Assembly: GCA_963841425.1 (NCBI GenBank)
Contig: CAWJCL010000003.1
Location: 248,001 to 312,000 of the forward strand
Direction of reading: 5' to 3'
Length of the DNA stretch: 64,000 nucleotides
DNA from: DATEOR01 sp963841425
Lineage (GTDB): Bacteria; Actinomycetota; Thermoleophilia; Gaiellales; Gaiellaceae
The notes below the pieces were generated by a model, which was not told the DNA's origin, did not search any database, and saw only the letters and a list, made by a program, of their open reading frames with translations. Both the position numbers and the translations under genes were made by a program. Shown piece by piece: positions 8,573-17,716 of the stretch; position 1 is the stretch's first letter, and every line of letters starts with the position of its first letter.

Positions 8573-8605
8573 GTCACACGCGTCGTCACACGCTCCACTG
8601 TGACG
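8573..8605. promoter_or_regulatory. GTCACAC direct repeats, possible SARP site
   Basis: GTCACACG occurs at 8573-8580 and again at 8585-8592 (12-bp step), followed by the inverted form CTGTGACG near 8599. The repeats sit midway between the BTAD regulator (start 8557, minus) and the secreted propeller gene (start 8650, plus). SARP regulators bind repeats about one helical turn apart, so the layout fits, although 12 bp rather than 11 bp is slightly off. Confidence 0.4.
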
Positions 8606-8649
8606 CTCCCCGTCGTGGAGTTCAAACCAAGCGAAGGAAGGGAGCGAAC

Positions 8650-9588
8650 ATGCGGCTGAACACCAGAGTCGCGCTGCTCGCCGTTCTCGTGAGCGCTCTG
8701 GCGCTTGCGGCTGCGGCGCAGGCGACGAACTTCGCGGCTTGGGGAGGGGCCCAGAAGATCGACGAGATAGGGGGCAATAGCTCCGAGCTGAACACGCCGT
8801 TCATGGACGGCTGTCCGATCCAGTCCCCGGACGGGCTCAGTCTGTACATCGCCTCGAACCGCCCGGGCGGCCTCGGCCTGCTGGACATCTGGGTCGCGCG
8901 CCGGGACACGAAGAGCGATCCGTGGGGAGCGCCGGAGAATCTCGGTGAGCCGATCAACTCGGCGGCCGACGAGTTCTGCCCGACGCCGGTTCGGGGCGGC
9001 GGCCTCTTCTTCGTGAGCAGGGAGGCGCTTCCGGGGAGCTGCGGGCTGGGAGACATCTACTTCACGCGCGACAACCCGGTTCACGGGTGGTCGGAGCCGC
9101 GCAACCTGGGCTGCGCCCCGGGTGGGCCGAACACCGCGCTCGACGAACAGGGTCCTTCATACGTCGAAAACGATGACGACGCTTACCTGTTCTTCTCGTC
9201 GAGCTCGGCGGTGGTTCCGGGCGACATCTACATGAGCAGGAAGCTCAGCGGATGGAATTTCAGCGGATCGACGCCGGTGGCCGGCCTGAACGACCCAGCG
9301 GCGAACGACATCCAGCCGAATGTGCGCAAGGACGGGCTCGAGGTCGTCTTCTCCTCGAATCGAGCGGGCACGCTGGGCGCCCAGGACATCTGGGCCTCCT
9401 CGCGAGGCAACTTCGGCTCGCCTTGGTCAGCGCCCGTCAACCTGGGAGGCGCGGTCAACACCGCCGCCGCAGAGACGCGGCCCTCCCTGTCGAAGGATGC
9501 TCGCCAGCTCCTGTTCGGCCGCGCGCCCGGCCCCGAGGGCATGAGCGACGTCTACGTGAGCACCCGAAGGGCGTTGAGTGGACGCTGA
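8650..9588 (+). CDS. Secreted WD40-like (PD40/TolB-type) propeller protein
   Basis: 312 aa. A Sec signal peptide (about residues 1-25, ending AAAAQA) precedes a beta-propeller made of PD40-like blades, each with a core such as PDGLSLYIASNRPGGLGLLD, LEVVFSSNRAGTLGAQDIWA or ARQLLFGRAPGPEG. Such propellers bind carbohydrates or cell-wall ligands, or act as scaffolds. The ATG start lies 9 nt after AAGGAAGGGAG, a strong ribosome-binding site. It is divergent from the BTAD regulator and ends at a strong hairpin terminator. Ligand unknown. Confidence 0.85.
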   Translation: MRLNTRVALLAVLVSALALAAAAQATNFAAWGGAQKIDEIGGNSSELNTPFMDGCPIQSPDGLSLYIASNRPGGLGLLDIWVARRDTKSDPWGAPENLGEPINSAADEFCPTPVRGGGLFFVSREALPGSCGLGDIYFTRDNPVHGWSEPRNLGCAPGGPNTALDEQGPSYVENDDDAYLFFSSSSAVVPGDIYMSRKLSGWNFSGSTPVAGLNDPAANDIQPNVRKDGLEVVFSSNRAGTLGAQDIWASSRGNFGSPWSAPVNLGGAVNTAAAETRPSLSKDARQLLFGRAPGPEGMSDVYVSTRRALSGR

Positions 9589-9601
9589 CGACTGACGTAA
9601 C

Positions 9602-9629
9602 GGCCGGGCGCTCATCGGAGCGCCCGGCC
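9602..9629. terminator. Strong bidirectional hairpin terminator
   Basis: Perfect 12-bp stem GGCCGGGCGCTC / GAGCGCCCGGCC with loop ATCG, between convergent genes ending at 9588 (+) and 9643 (-). There is no clear U-tract, as is common in high-GC actinobacteria. Confidence 0.8.
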
Positions 9630-9642
9630 ACTGCAATGCGAT

Positions 9643-10317
9643 CTAGTCGTGGCTCGCCTGCAACTGCGTCCCGCCCTCGAAGACCCCGGTCTGGTAGGCG
9701 AGCACGACCGCCTGGACGCGGTCGCGGAGGCCGAGCTTCTGGAGGATGTGCGTGACGTGCGTCTTCACGGTGGTCTCGCTGATGTAGAGCTCCTTGGCGA
9801 TCTCGCCGTTGGAGAGCCCTTCGGCCATCAGCCGGAAGACGCCGCGCTCGCGCTCGCTCAGCTCGTCGAGCTCCTTGGGCGGGGCGGGGCGGGGAAGGCG
9901 GGCGAACTGCCTGATGACGCGCCTCGTGATCGCAGGCGACAGCAGGGCGTCCCCGCGTGCGACCGTGCGAACCGCCGCGAGGAGCTGCTCCGGCGGGTCG
10001 TCCTTCAGGACGAACCCGCTTGCCCCCGCGCGCAGGGCCTCGTACACGTACTCGTCCAGGTCGAACGTCGTGAGGATCAGGATCCGCGCGTCGGGATCCG
10101 CCGCGAGGATGCGCTTGGTCGCCTCGAGTCCGTCGAGCTCGGGCATGCGGATGTCCATGAGCACGACCTTCGGATGAAAGCGGGCCGCCTTGGAGACGGC
10201 CTCGAGCCCGTTGCTCGCCTCGGCGACGACCTCGATGTCCTTCTCGCCGCCGAGCAACATGCGAAAGCCGGCACGCACCATGGACTGGTCGTCGACGACG
10301 AGCACGCTGATGCTCAT
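9643..10317 (-). CDS. NarL/LuxR-family response regulator
   Basis: 224 aa. The receiver domain (1-120) has the acidic pair at VVDDQ, phosphoacceptor Asp55 in VLMDIRMPELDG, and the Lys of FVLKDD. The LuxR HTH (about 150-210) reads LSERERGVFRLMAEGLSNGE followed by ISETTVKTHVTHILQKLGLR. It overlaps the histidine kinase gene by 4 nt and so forms one operon with it. The MmpL exporter divergent from the kinase is the likely target. Confidence 0.95.
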   Translation of the reverse strand: MSISVLVVDDQSMVRAGFRMLLGGEKDIEVVAEASNGLEAVSKAARFHPKVVLMDIRMPELDGLEATKRILAADPDARILILTTFDLDEYVYEALRAGASGFVLKDDPPEQLLAAVRTVARGDALLSPAITRRVIRQFARLPRPAPPKELDELSERERGVFRLMAEGLSNGEIAKELYISETTVKTHVTHILQKLGLRDRVQAVVLAYQTGVFEGGTQLQASHD

Positions 10318-11486
10318 TCCGCTTCACCCCGGTAGGGCAGGCGCGTCGCGAGGACGAAGCCGCCGTTCTCCGAGCCGACGCTCATCTCGCCGCCGTAGAT
10401 CTTGACGCGCTCGCGGATGCCGACGAGCCCGTGGCCGTGCCCGTCGGTGGTCGCGCTGCCGACCCCGTCGTCGCGCACCTCGATCTGGAGCTCGTCGAGG
10501 AGGTAGCGGACAGTCACGTCGACCGTTCGCGCCTGCGAGTGCTTCAAGGCGTTGGTGAGCCCCTCCTGCACGATGCGGTAGGCGGAGAGGTCGATTCCCC
10601 GCGGCAGCGGAACGGGGTCGCCGTCGACGTGCAGCTCGACGGGGAGGCCGGCGCGGCCGATCTCCCCGACCAGCGAGTCGAGGCCGTCGAGGCCTGGCGC
10701 GGGCAGGAGCTCCGCCTCGTCTCCCTCCGAGCGCATGGCGGCGAGCAGCCGCCGCATCTCGGTCAGCGCGGTGCGCCCCGCGCGCTCGACTCCCGCGAGC
10801 GCGTCGCGATCCTCGGCCATGGAGTCGGGCAGCTTGTGCCTGACGGCGCCTACCTGAAGCACCATCACGCTGACCGCGTGGGCGACGATGTCGTGCAGCT
10901 CCCGCGCGATCCGGGCGCGCTCCTCGGCGACCGCGACACGGGTGGCCGCGTCTCGCTCCCGCTCGGCGATCTCCGCGCGGACCTGCGCGGCCTCTGCTTT
11001 CTGCTCGCGCTCGCGGAGGGCGAAGCCCGCAGCCCAGGCGATCCCGAAGTCCACCGGGATGAAGAGGAGCTCGGCGCTTGCGTGGCCCGGGATGTTGTAG
11101 ACGACCGTCGTGATTCCGCCGAGCACGATCGCGAGGCCCGCCCACGCGAGCCTGTTCCGGGCGTTCCCCAGGAGGAACGCTGCTGCCAGCCCGACCGGGA
11201 AGAGGCTGACGATCGACGGGATCAGCGCTCCGTCGACGAACGAGATCGCCGTCGCCATGAGCCAGTAGGCGGCCGGAGCGGCGAACGGGAAGCGCCGGCG
11301 GGCGAAGAGCGGAACGATCGCGAGCGCAACCGCAGGCATGTCGAACCAGAGCGAGGACTCCAACCCGGTGGCGATGACGACCTCGCACAGGGCAGCGATG
11401 CCCAGAGCCCCGATGAGGAGCTCGAACCAGTACTCCCGGGCGACGTCCCTGAGCCGGCTCACGCACGGAAGGTACTCCACCCTCAC
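10314..11486 (-). CDS. NarL-type sensor histidine kinase (HisKA_3)
   Basis: 390 aa. About five hydrophobic segments fill residues 20-165, followed by a coiled linker (LREREQKAEAAQVRAEIAER). The HisKA_3 dimerisation helix contains phospho-His198 in ARIARELHDIVAH, and the HATPase_c domain has VQEGLTNALKHSQA (N box) and VRDDGVG (G1), ending GHGLVGIRERVKIYGG. There is no large extracellular sensor loop, so it probably senses within the membrane, as DesK- and LiaS-like kinases do. It is cotranscribed with the response regulator. Confidence 0.95.
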   Translation of the reverse strand: MRVEYLPCVSRLRDVAREYWFELLIGALGIAALCEVVIATGLESSLWFDMPAVALAIVPLFARRRFPFAAPAAYWLMATAISFVDGALIPSIVSLFPVGLAAAFLLGNARNRLAWAGLAIVLGGITTVVYNIPGHASAELLFIPVDFGIAWAAGFALREREQKAEAAQVRAEIAERERDAATRVAVAEERARIARELHDIVAHAVSVMVLQVGAVRHKLPDSMAEDRDALAGVERAGRTALTEMRRLLAAMRSEGDEAELLPAPGLDGLDSLVGEIGRAGLPVELHVDGDPVPLPRGIDLSAYRIVQEGLTNALKHSQARTVDVTVRYLLDELQIEVRDDGVGSATTDGHGHGLVGIRERVKIYGGEMSVGSENGGFVLATRLPYRGEAE

Positions 11487-11495
11487 ACCCGCCGC

Positions 11496-11513
11496 CTCCT
11501 ACCTGAGTAGGAG
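11496..11513. promoter_or_regulatory. 7-bp inverted repeat between kinase and MmpL genes
   Basis: CTCCTAC-CTGA-GTAGGAG starts 10 bp upstream of the histidine-kinase start. It lies in the 144-bp divergent region shared with the MmpL gene. It could be an operator, for example for the neighbouring response regulator, or an mRNA 5' hairpin sequestering the kinase start. Confidence 0.4.
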
Positions 11514-11630
11514 CCGCAATCGTCGTCGCGGGTGAGGGCGAATGAGGCTTTCCGACGACGCGGCTCGGGCTCCGGGGTCCTACCTTCAAAGGCAATGCGA
11601 AACGTTTACGAACCGCGAAGGAGGAACGGC

Positions 11631-13853
11631 ATGAACACGGCGGGCAAGTCTCACAACTTGGCAGCGCGAATGGGGCGCTGGAGCGCCAGCCACTGGAAGA
11701 CGGCGACGTTCGGGTGGCTCGCGTTGGCGCTCGTTGCCTTCGCTCTCGGCGCGATGGCCGGGACGAAGACCATCGACGACAACGAGCCTGGGCCCGGCGA
11801 ATCGGGCCGAATGGACAAGATCCTCGACGAGGGCTTCAAGCAGCCCGCGGGAGAGAGCATCTTCATCCAGAACGCCTCGCTGCAGGTGCCCGATCCTGCG
11901 TATGCCGCGGTGATCCAGGACGTCGTCCGCCGGATCGAGTCGCTGGACAACGTCCAGAACGTCGAGTCGCCGCTCGACTCGGCGAACGCTGACCAGATCG
12001 CGGCAAGCGGTCACGCGGCGCTCGTCGAGTTCGAGATCCGCGGCGATCCCGACGACGCCGTGGACAAGATCGGACCTGTCCTCGACCGCGTGGACGTCGC
12101 CCAGCAGATGCATCCGGGGTACTTCATCGGCGAGTTCGGCGACGCGAGCGCGCAAGATGCCGTCTCGACGGCGTTCTCGGACGATCTCGGCAAGGCGGGC
12201 GAGCTCTCGCTCCCGATCACGTTGCTGATCCTCGTAATCGCTTTCGGCTCGCTCATCGCTGCCGGGATCCCGCTGGTGCTGGCCCTCACGGCCGTGTTCG
12301 GCACGTTCGGCCTCGTCGCGCTCTTCAGTCACATGCTGCCCACTGCGCAGCAGGCTCCCGCGCTCGTCCTTCTGATCGGGCTCGCGGTGGGCGTCGACTA
12401 CTCGATGTTCTATTTGAAGCGCGCCCGTGAGGAGCGCGCGGCCGGGCGGAGCATCCACGCCGCCGTCGAAGCCGCCGCCGCGACCTCGGGGCGCTCTGTG
12501 CTGATCTCCGGCCTCACCGTCATGACGGCGATGGCGGGGATGTTCCTGACCGGCGACAAGATCTTCGCCTCGTTCGCGATCGCCACGATCACCGTGGTCG
12601 CGATGGCGGTGCTCGGGTCGCTGACCGTGCTTCCGGCGCTGCTCTGCAGGTTCGGCGACAGCGTCGAGCGGCTGCGCGTCCCCTTCATCGGCCGCCTCCG
12701 GAGCGACGACGGCCGCGGCCGGTTCTGGAGCGCGATCGTCGACCGGGTCATGGCCCGGCCGGTTCTCTGGGCGGTTCTGTCGGGAGGGCTCCTCATTGCT
12801 CTTGCGATTCCCGCGGCCCAGCTCCGCCTGCAGACGGCGGGGCCGGACACGTTCCCGCAGTCGCTCGCGGTGGTGCAGACCTACACCCGCATGCAGGACG
12901 CCTTCCCCGGCTCGACCCTGCCGGCCAACGTCGTGGTGCAGGCGGCCGACGTGAACGCGCCGGCAGTGCAGACGGCGATCGAAGAGCTGAAGAAGCAGGC
13001 GCTCGCGACCGGTCGAATGCACAACCCGATCACGGTTGACGTGAACCAGGACGGGACGGTGGCGAACATCTCCATCCCGGCCGAGGGGCAGGGCACCGAT
13101 TCGGTCTCGACGGCGTCTCTGAGCGCATTGCGTGAGGAGATCGTGCCGGAGACCGTGGGCGCGCTCCCCGGTGTCGAGGCGGGCGTCACCGGGCTCACGG
13201 CCCAGTGGACCGATCTCAAGGACGAGATCAAGTCGGAGCTGCCGGTCGTGTTCGCGTTCGTGCTCTCGTTCGCGTTCCTCCTCATGCTGCTCGCCTTCCG
13301 GTCGCTCGTGATCGCGGCGAAGGCCATTGCGCTCAACCTGCTGTCGGTGGCCGCGTCGTACGGCGTGCTGGTGCTCGTCTTCCAGCACGGCGTGGGCCAG
13401 GGGATCCTCGGGTTCAGCTCGACGGCGGGGATCGACCCGGTCATCCCGCTGCTCCTCTTCGTGATCCTCTTCGGGCTCTCGATGGACTACCACGTGTTCA
13501 TCCTCAGCCGCATCCGCGAAGCCTTCAATCGTGGGATGGGGAGCGACGAGGCGATCGCGTACGGGATCCGCTCGACGGCGGGCGTGGTCACGAGCGCGGC
13601 GATCGTGATGGTCGCGGTCTTCGCGGTCTTCGCGACGCTCTCGATGCTGTTCTTCAAGGAGTTTGGCGTCGGCCTCGCCGTTGCCGTCCTGCTCGACGCG
13701 ACCATCGTCAGGGCCCTGCTTCTGCCGGCCACGATGAAGCTGCTCGGCGACTGGAACTGGTATCTGCCGAGCTGGCTCGAGTGGCTCCCGCACCTCGACT
13801 CGTCGGAGCCCGAGCTCTCCTCCGAGGCCAAGCCGACCCCGGTTTCCGCCTGA
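11631..13853 (+). CDS. MmpL/RND-superfamily exporter
   Basis: 740 aa from ATG 11631, preceded by AAGGAGGAACGGC. It has two halves, each with one helix, a large extracytoplasmic domain (about residues 60-180 and 410-540) and five clustered helices. Family signatures include the GVDYSMFYLKRAREER stretch in the first half and LSMDYHVFILSRIREAF in the second; the two Asp-Tyr pairs are the proton-relay residues. MmpL proteins export lipids, glycolipids or drugs using the proton gradient. The gene is divergent from the kinase/regulator pair, which likely controls it in response to envelope stress. A hairpin terminator follows. Confidence 0.93.
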   Translation: MNTAGKSHNLAARMGRWSASHWKTATFGWLALALVAFALGAMAGTKTIDDNEPGPGESGRMDKILDEGFKQPAGESIFIQNASLQVPDPAYAAVIQDVVRRIESLDNVQNVESPLDSANADQIAASGHAALVEFEIRGDPDDAVDKIGPVLDRVDVAQQMHPGYFIGEFGDASAQDAVSTAFSDDLGKAGELSLPITLLILVIAFGSLIAAGIPLVLALTAVFGTFGLVALFSHMLPTAQQAPALVLLIGLAVGVDYSMFYLKRAREERAAGRSIHAAVEAAAATSGRSVLISGLTVMTAMAGMFLTGDKIFASFAIATITVVAMAVLGSLTVLPALLCRFGDSVERLRVPFIGRLRSDDGRGRFWSAIVDRVMARPVLWAVLSGGLLIALAIPAAQLRLQTAGPDTFPQSLAVVQTYTRMQDAFPGSTLPANVVVQAADVNAPAVQTAIEELKKQALATGRMHNPITVDVNQDGTVANISIPAEGQGTDSVSTASLSALREEIVPETVGALPGVEAGVTGLTAQWTDLKDEIKSELPVVFAFVLSFAFLLMLLAFRSLVIAAKAIALNLLSVAASYGVLVLVFQHGVGQGILGFSSTAGIDPVIPLLLFVILFGLSMDYHVFILSRIREAFNRGMGSDEAIAYGIRSTAGVVTSAAIVMVAVFAVFATLSMLFFKEFGVGLAVAVLLDATIVRALLLPATMKLLGDWNWYLPSWLEWLPHLDSSEPELSSEAKPTPVSA

Positions 13854-13865
13854 AACGACGATGTC

Positions 13866-13893
13866 AGCCCCCGGGTCTTCGGCCCCGGGGGCT
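13866..13893. terminator. Hairpin terminator between convergent genes
   Basis: Stem AGCCCCCGGG / CCCGGGGGCT with 8-nt loop TCTTCGGC, located 13 nt after the MmpL stop and 4 nt before the end of the convergent flippase-like gene. Confidence 0.75.
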
Positions 13894-13896
13894 GCT

Positions 13897-15021
13897 CTAC
13901 GCCGAGCCGGGTGGAGCCGGCGGGATCCCGGGAGAGGTGTCAACCGGGAGCTCTTCCGGCCGGTAGCGCTTCCACGTCACGCCGGCGAGAAGCCCGATCA
14001 CCAGCGTGGGTACGATCGTCAGGAAGCGGTAGACGAGAACGGCGGCGACCACCTCCACCTGGCCGCCGCCGAAGCCCACGAGGGCAGTCGTGAGGCCGAG
14101 CTCCACGACGCCGAGCCCGCCCGGCGTGATCGGGATCGACCCGAGCAGGCGGACGAGCGACCAGGCGGCGAAGGCCTCCACCGCGCTCACCTCGCCTCCG
14201 GAGACGCCGAGCACGCGAAGCGATGTGATCAGTACGAGGAAGACCGTGAAGTGGCCCGCGAGCGTGGCGAGCGTGAGCACATGCCACCGGCGCTTGAGGA
14301 GCGCGTTCGTCCGGTTTCGGAAGCGGACGAACGACTCCCCGTCCCACCCGACCGGATTTCTGCGGATCAGACGCTTGGCCCATGACACGATCCGCGCCGC
14401 GAGGTCGCCGAGGCGGCGGGCGAGCCTCGGGGTGCTGAGCGCGGCGGCGAAGGCTGCGATCAAGACGAGGAAGATCGCCAGACCGAGGAAGGCGACCGTG
14501 TCGAGCGCCGTGTGGGCGTCCCCGGTGAACGTGAGCAGCACGAGCGCGAGGGTCGGGAAGGCCAGCATGGCGAGCTGGTTCCAGACACCCGTCAACGCGA
14601 CCGCGAGCCCGACGGCGGCGCTGACGAAGCCCCATGCGCGCAGCATCGCGAACGAGAGCGCCATGCCGACCGCGACGCCGCCGGGAGCGACGTAGGTCGA
14701 GGCGGTCGAGGCCTGGGTGACGACGAACGCCTGGCGGAAGCGGAGGCCCGGGAGCGCCGCCATCCACGGCGGCGCGAACGTCACGAGATTAAGGATCGTC
14801 GCTCCGACGAGGAGCGCGATGTCCTTCCACGACAGTCCCTTGACGACTCCCCAGACGTCGCGATAATCCGCGATCTTCGGGAGGATGAATGCGAACGTCG
14901 CGACGACGACCGCGACTCCCACGCCTACGCCGAGCGCGTGCCGCCACGTGAATCTCCGGCGGCCGCCCCCAGTCGTGTTCTCAGCGTCGGCGTGCATTCC
15001 GATTCGTTGATTGTGAGCCAC
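13897..15021 (-). CDS. Lysylphosphatidylglycerol-synthase TM-region / flippase-like protein
   Basis: 374 aa with about eight hydrophobic segments. The family signature is GSIPITPGGLGVVELGL near residues 292-308, with TYVAPGGVAVG earlier. Proteins of this group (UPF0104, the membrane half of MprF) move or modify lipids across the membrane; the synthetase half is absent here. The start is ambiguous: GTG 15021 or ATG 14997 (MHADAENT), both before a basic N-terminus (GGGRRRFTWRHA). No operon partner. Confidence 0.85.
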   Translation of the reverse strand: MAHNQRIGMHADAENTTGGGRRRFTWRHALGVGVGVAVVVATFAFILPKIADYRDVWGVVKGLSWKDIALLVGATILNLVTFAPPWMAALPGLRFRQAFVVTQASTASTYVAPGGVAVGMALSFAMLRAWGFVSAAVGLAVALTGVWNQLAMLAFPTLALVLLTFTGDAHTALDTVAFLGLAIFLVLIAAFAAALSTPRLARRLGDLAARIVSWAKRLIRRNPVGWDGESFVRFRNRTNALLKRRWHVLTLATLAGHFTVFLVLITSLRVLGVSGGEVSAVEAFAAWSLVRLLGSIPITPGGLGVVELGLTTALVGFGGGQVEVVAAVLVYRFLTIVPTLVIGLLAGVTWKRYRPEELPVDTSPGIPPAPPGSA

Positions 15022-15125
15022 CCGTCGCTCGTGGCGCGGGCGTGCATGTCCGCAAGATCACCACCTAGCCATCCTTCCAACCTCGGAGCGCGCTGGTCTT
15101 GGCCACGGGTAGCCTGCCCGGTTCA

Positions 15126-15311
15126 ATGCGGGGGTATCTTGGTGCCTCACTGGTGATTTTCGGTTGCTCGCTGCTCGCACTCGACGGCACGCGGTGGGAC
15201 TCCGTGGTCGCTACTTTTCCTGGCCGCGGACACGGACTGCACGCATCGGAAATCATCGGCTTCGGCCTGGCCATGGTCGGCGTCGCAGCGCTTTGGACCT
15301 CGCGGGGGTAA
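15126..15311 (+). CDS. Possible small two-helix membrane protein
   Basis: 61 aa from ATG 15126 (MRGYLGASLVIFGCSLLALD). Two hydrophobic stretches, about residues 4-20 and 40-56, are separated by a short polar loop, with ending ALWTSRG. There is no convincing ribbosome-binding site, and a TTG at 15099 is an alternative start. It lies alone in the 496-bp stretch 15022-15517, where I see no other gene or structure. Function unknown; it may not be real. Confidence 0.35.
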   Translation: MRGYLGASLVIFGCSLLALDGTRWDSVVATFPGRGHGLHASEIIGFGLAMVGVAALWTSRG

Positions 15312-15517
15312 ATCCCCACGAGCGGCGCACTTGTGGCGCCGGACTCCCGCACGCTTGGGCGTCTTCCGGCCTCTACCCCTACGAAGGAACGAAGTTCGTC
15401 AAGGCCATGTCGTAAGCTGGCCCGAGGGTTCGCCTTCATGGATCCATGGGATTGCGATCATGAGACGCATGCAGTGCAAAGCGCGATAATGATTCGCCGC
15501 GAGCGAGGAGGTTCTCG

Positions 15518-15745
15518 GTGGACAGGATGACGACTCAGTTCAGGGTCGAGCGGATGATCCTCGAGTGCCGCGCGCTCGGCATCGAACCCGATGCCCGCAC
15601 GATCGCCGAGATCATGGTTGACGACGACGTCACCGTGGGTCGCTATGAGGACTTCTCCGATGAATGGGACGTCGCCTTCGGGGCGTATGAGCGAGCAGCC
15701 GAGCGTGCATTGGCATCCGAACGGAGAGCGCAAAGAAACGCCTAG
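15518..15745 (+). CDS. Small hypothetical acidic protein
   Basis: 75 aa from GTG 15518, preceded by GAGGAGG at 15505-15511; ATG 15527 is an alternative. The sequence (TTQFRVERMILECRALGIEP; ERAAERALASERRAQRNA) is soluble and helical with an acidic middle. No domain recognised. It is followed after 97 bp by the metallophosphoesterase gene but is not clearly linked to it. Confidence 0.5.
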   Translation: MDRMTTQFRVERMILECRALGIEPDARTIAEIMVDDDVTVGRYEDFSDEWDVAFGAYERAAERALASERRAQRNA

Positions 15746-15842
15746 ACCCGTCCGCCGGGAGTGAGTACACCTTGCCCCGAGCGGGCATGCCGCTTTCAGG
15801 CTGTTGACTCGGGCAGGCGGCTAGTATCAACGCTTCGGGAGG

Positions 15843-16769
15843 GTGCGCTTCAAGATCATCATCGGATCGGCGGTCGCCGTCCTCATCGTGGGCACAGGCC
15901 TTGCCCTCGGCGAGATTCTCGGCGAGGTGTCGGATTCGCCCCCAGCCGGTGAGAGCGGCGTTCTCCTTGCGGCCGGCGACATCGCCGAGTGCGACAACCA
16001 GGGCGACGAGGCAACTGCCCGGATCATCGCGGCCTATCCGAGCGCGACCATCGCCACTCTCGGGGACAACGCGTACGAGGAGGGCACTCTGCAAGAGTTC
16101 GAGAACTGCTACGACCCGTCATGGGGCCAGTTCAAGGAGCGAACCAGGCCGGCGACGGGCAACCATGACCACTCCACCAAGAACGCGCAGGGCTATGCAG
16201 ATTACTTCGGATCGACCGGCGGGCCGTACGACAAGTACTACTACGCGTACGACCTGGGCAGCTGGCACGTGGTTGTCCTGAACTCCGATTGCTGGCGAGT
16301 CGACGGATGCGCGATCGACGACCCGCAAGCCGAATGGCTCCGAGATGATCTCGAGCAGCACCAGTCGATCTGCACGCTCGCCTACTGGCACCGACCGCCG
16401 TTCACCTCCGGCCGCTACGGCGAGCCGAGCGAGACGGCGCGGGTGCGGCCGCTCTGGCGCGTGCTGAACGAAGAGGGAGTCGACATCCTGCTCACGGGAC
16501 ACGAACACAGCTACGAGCGTTTTGCGCCGATGGACGCAGAGGGACGGCCCGACGAGGCGAGCGGAGTCCGCCTGTTCGTGGTCGGGACGGGCGGAGGCAA
16601 TCTGCGGCCGTTCGAAAACCCGCCGCTGCCGACGACGGCCACGCGGCAAGACGACTCGTGGGGCGTCTTGAAGCTCGACCTTCGCACCGATGGATACGAC
16701 TGGACATTTCTCCCGGTTCCGGGATCGAGCTACTCCGACTCGGGCACCGGTACCTGCCACCAGCCGTGA
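15843..16769 (+). CDS. Secreted calcineurin-like metallophosphoesterase
   Basis: 308 aa. An N-terminal hydrophobic segment (residues 4-24) acts as signal peptide or anchor. All metal-site blocks of the family are present: AAGDIAECD, LGDNAYEEG, TGNHDH, YWHRPPF and LLTGHEHSYER. The layout resembles secreted purple-acid-phosphatase-like enzymes. The GTG start at 15843 is close behind GGGAGG, so the exact start is uncertain. Its stop overlaps the epimerase start by 4 nt (GTGA), which ties it to the polysaccharide locus. Substrate unknown; removal of phosphate from exported saccharides or wall polymers is one option. Confidence 0.88.
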   Translation: MRFKIIIGSAVAVLIVGTGLALGEILGEVSDSPPAGESGVLLAAGDIAECDNQGDEATARIIAAYPSATIATLGDNAYEEGTLQEFENCYDPSWGQFKERTRPATGNHDHSTKNAQGYADYFGSTGGPYDKYYYAYDLGSWHVVVLNSDCWRVDGCAIDDPQAEWLRDDLEQHQSICTLAYWHRPPFTSGRYGEPSETARVRPLWRVLNEEGVDILLTGHEHSYERFAPMDAEGRPDEASGVRLFVVGTGGGNLRPFENPPLPTTATRQDDSWGVLKLDLRTDGYDWTFLPVPGSSYSDSGTGTCHQP

Positions 16770-17716
16770 GCCGCTATCTCGTCACGGGCTGCGCGGGCTT
16801 CATCGGATCGCACCTCACCGAAGCGCTTCTGCGGCGCGGGGACGAGGTCATCGGGATCGATGCCTTCACGGATTACTACGCCCGTCAGGCGAAGGAGTCC
16901 AACATCGAGGGAGCGCGAGGCGATCCAAATCTCGTGCTCGTCGAGCTTGACCTGTCGACCGGGGCGCTCGAGCCGCTCCTCGCCGATGTCGACGGCGTCT
17001 TCCATCTTGCTGCCCAGCCGGGGGTTCGCGGAAGCTGGGGAGACACCTTTGCCGACTACGTGCGCGACAACATCGTCGTGACTCAACGCCTCTTCGAATC
17101 GGTGGCGGCGCGAGGGCTTCGCGTCGTCATGGCGTCCACCTCCTCGGTGTACGGGAACGCCGAGACGTACCCGACGCGCGAGGATGCGACGCCGCGCCCG
17201 GTTTCCCCGTACGGCGTCACGAAGCTCGCCTGCGAAGCCCTCGCGCGCACCTACGCGGAATGCTTCGGGCTCGAGGCGGTTCTCCTACGCTACTTCACCG
17301 TCTACGGTCCCCGCCAACGTCCGGACATGGCCTTCGCGCGAGTGATCGACGCCTTGCTCGGCGGAAAGCCGTTCACCATCTACGGGAGCGGTGAGCAGTC
17401 GCGTGATTTCACGTTCGTGGACGACGCCGTCACCGCGACGATCGCCGCGATGGAGGCGGGGTCGAGCGGGACGACGTACAACGTCGGCGGAGGTAGCGAA
17501 ACCACCCTCAACGACGCAATCGGGGTGTGCGAGGAGCTCGCCGGAACTGGGCTCGAGGTGATCAGCCAGGCTGCGGCCCGGGGAGATGTCCGCCGAACCG
17601 GTGCGGATACGACCCGGATCCGCACCGAGCTCGGCTGGCGCCCCGAGACACCGCTCCCACGCGGCCTCGCGCTCCAGCTCGAGGCCGCGAGAGCGGCCGT
17701 GGGCACGGCCCGCTAG
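16766..17716 (+). CDS. NAD-dependent nucleotide-sugar epimerase (UDP-glucuronate 4-epimerase-like)
   Basis: 316 aa from GTG 16766, selected for the GTGA overlap with the phosphoesterase stop. It is an extended SDR: Rossmann motif GCAGFIG (residues 8-14), HLAAQPGVRGSW, catalytic STSSVYG and YGVTK (Tyr-x3-Lys), and C-terminal RDFTFVDD. The stretch AAQPGVRGSW is typical of UDP-glucuronate 4-epimerases, so a galacturonic-acid precursor for the polysaccharide is likely. UDP-glucose/GlcNAc epimerase is the alternative. Confidence 0.9.
   Translation: MSRYLVTGCAGFIGSHLTEALLRRGDEVIGIDAFTDYYARQAKESNIEGARGDPNLVLVELDLSTGALEPLLADVDGVFHLAAQPGVRGSWGDTFADYVRDNIVVTQRLFESVAARGLRVVMASTSSVYGNAETYPTREDATPRPVSPYGVTKLACEALARTYAECFGLEAVLLRYFTVYGPRQRPDMAFARVIDALLGGKPFTIYGSGEQSRDFTFVDDAVTATIAAMEAGSSGTTYNVGGGSETTLNDAIGVCEELAGTGLEVISQAAARGDVRRTGADTTRIRTELGWRPETPLPRGLALQLEAARAAVGTAR

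Noticed and set aside
11586..13943. 785-codon minus-strand frame opposite the MmpL gene
   Set aside because: Arg/Asp/His-rich antisense of a well-supported MmpL protein; no motif or start signal.
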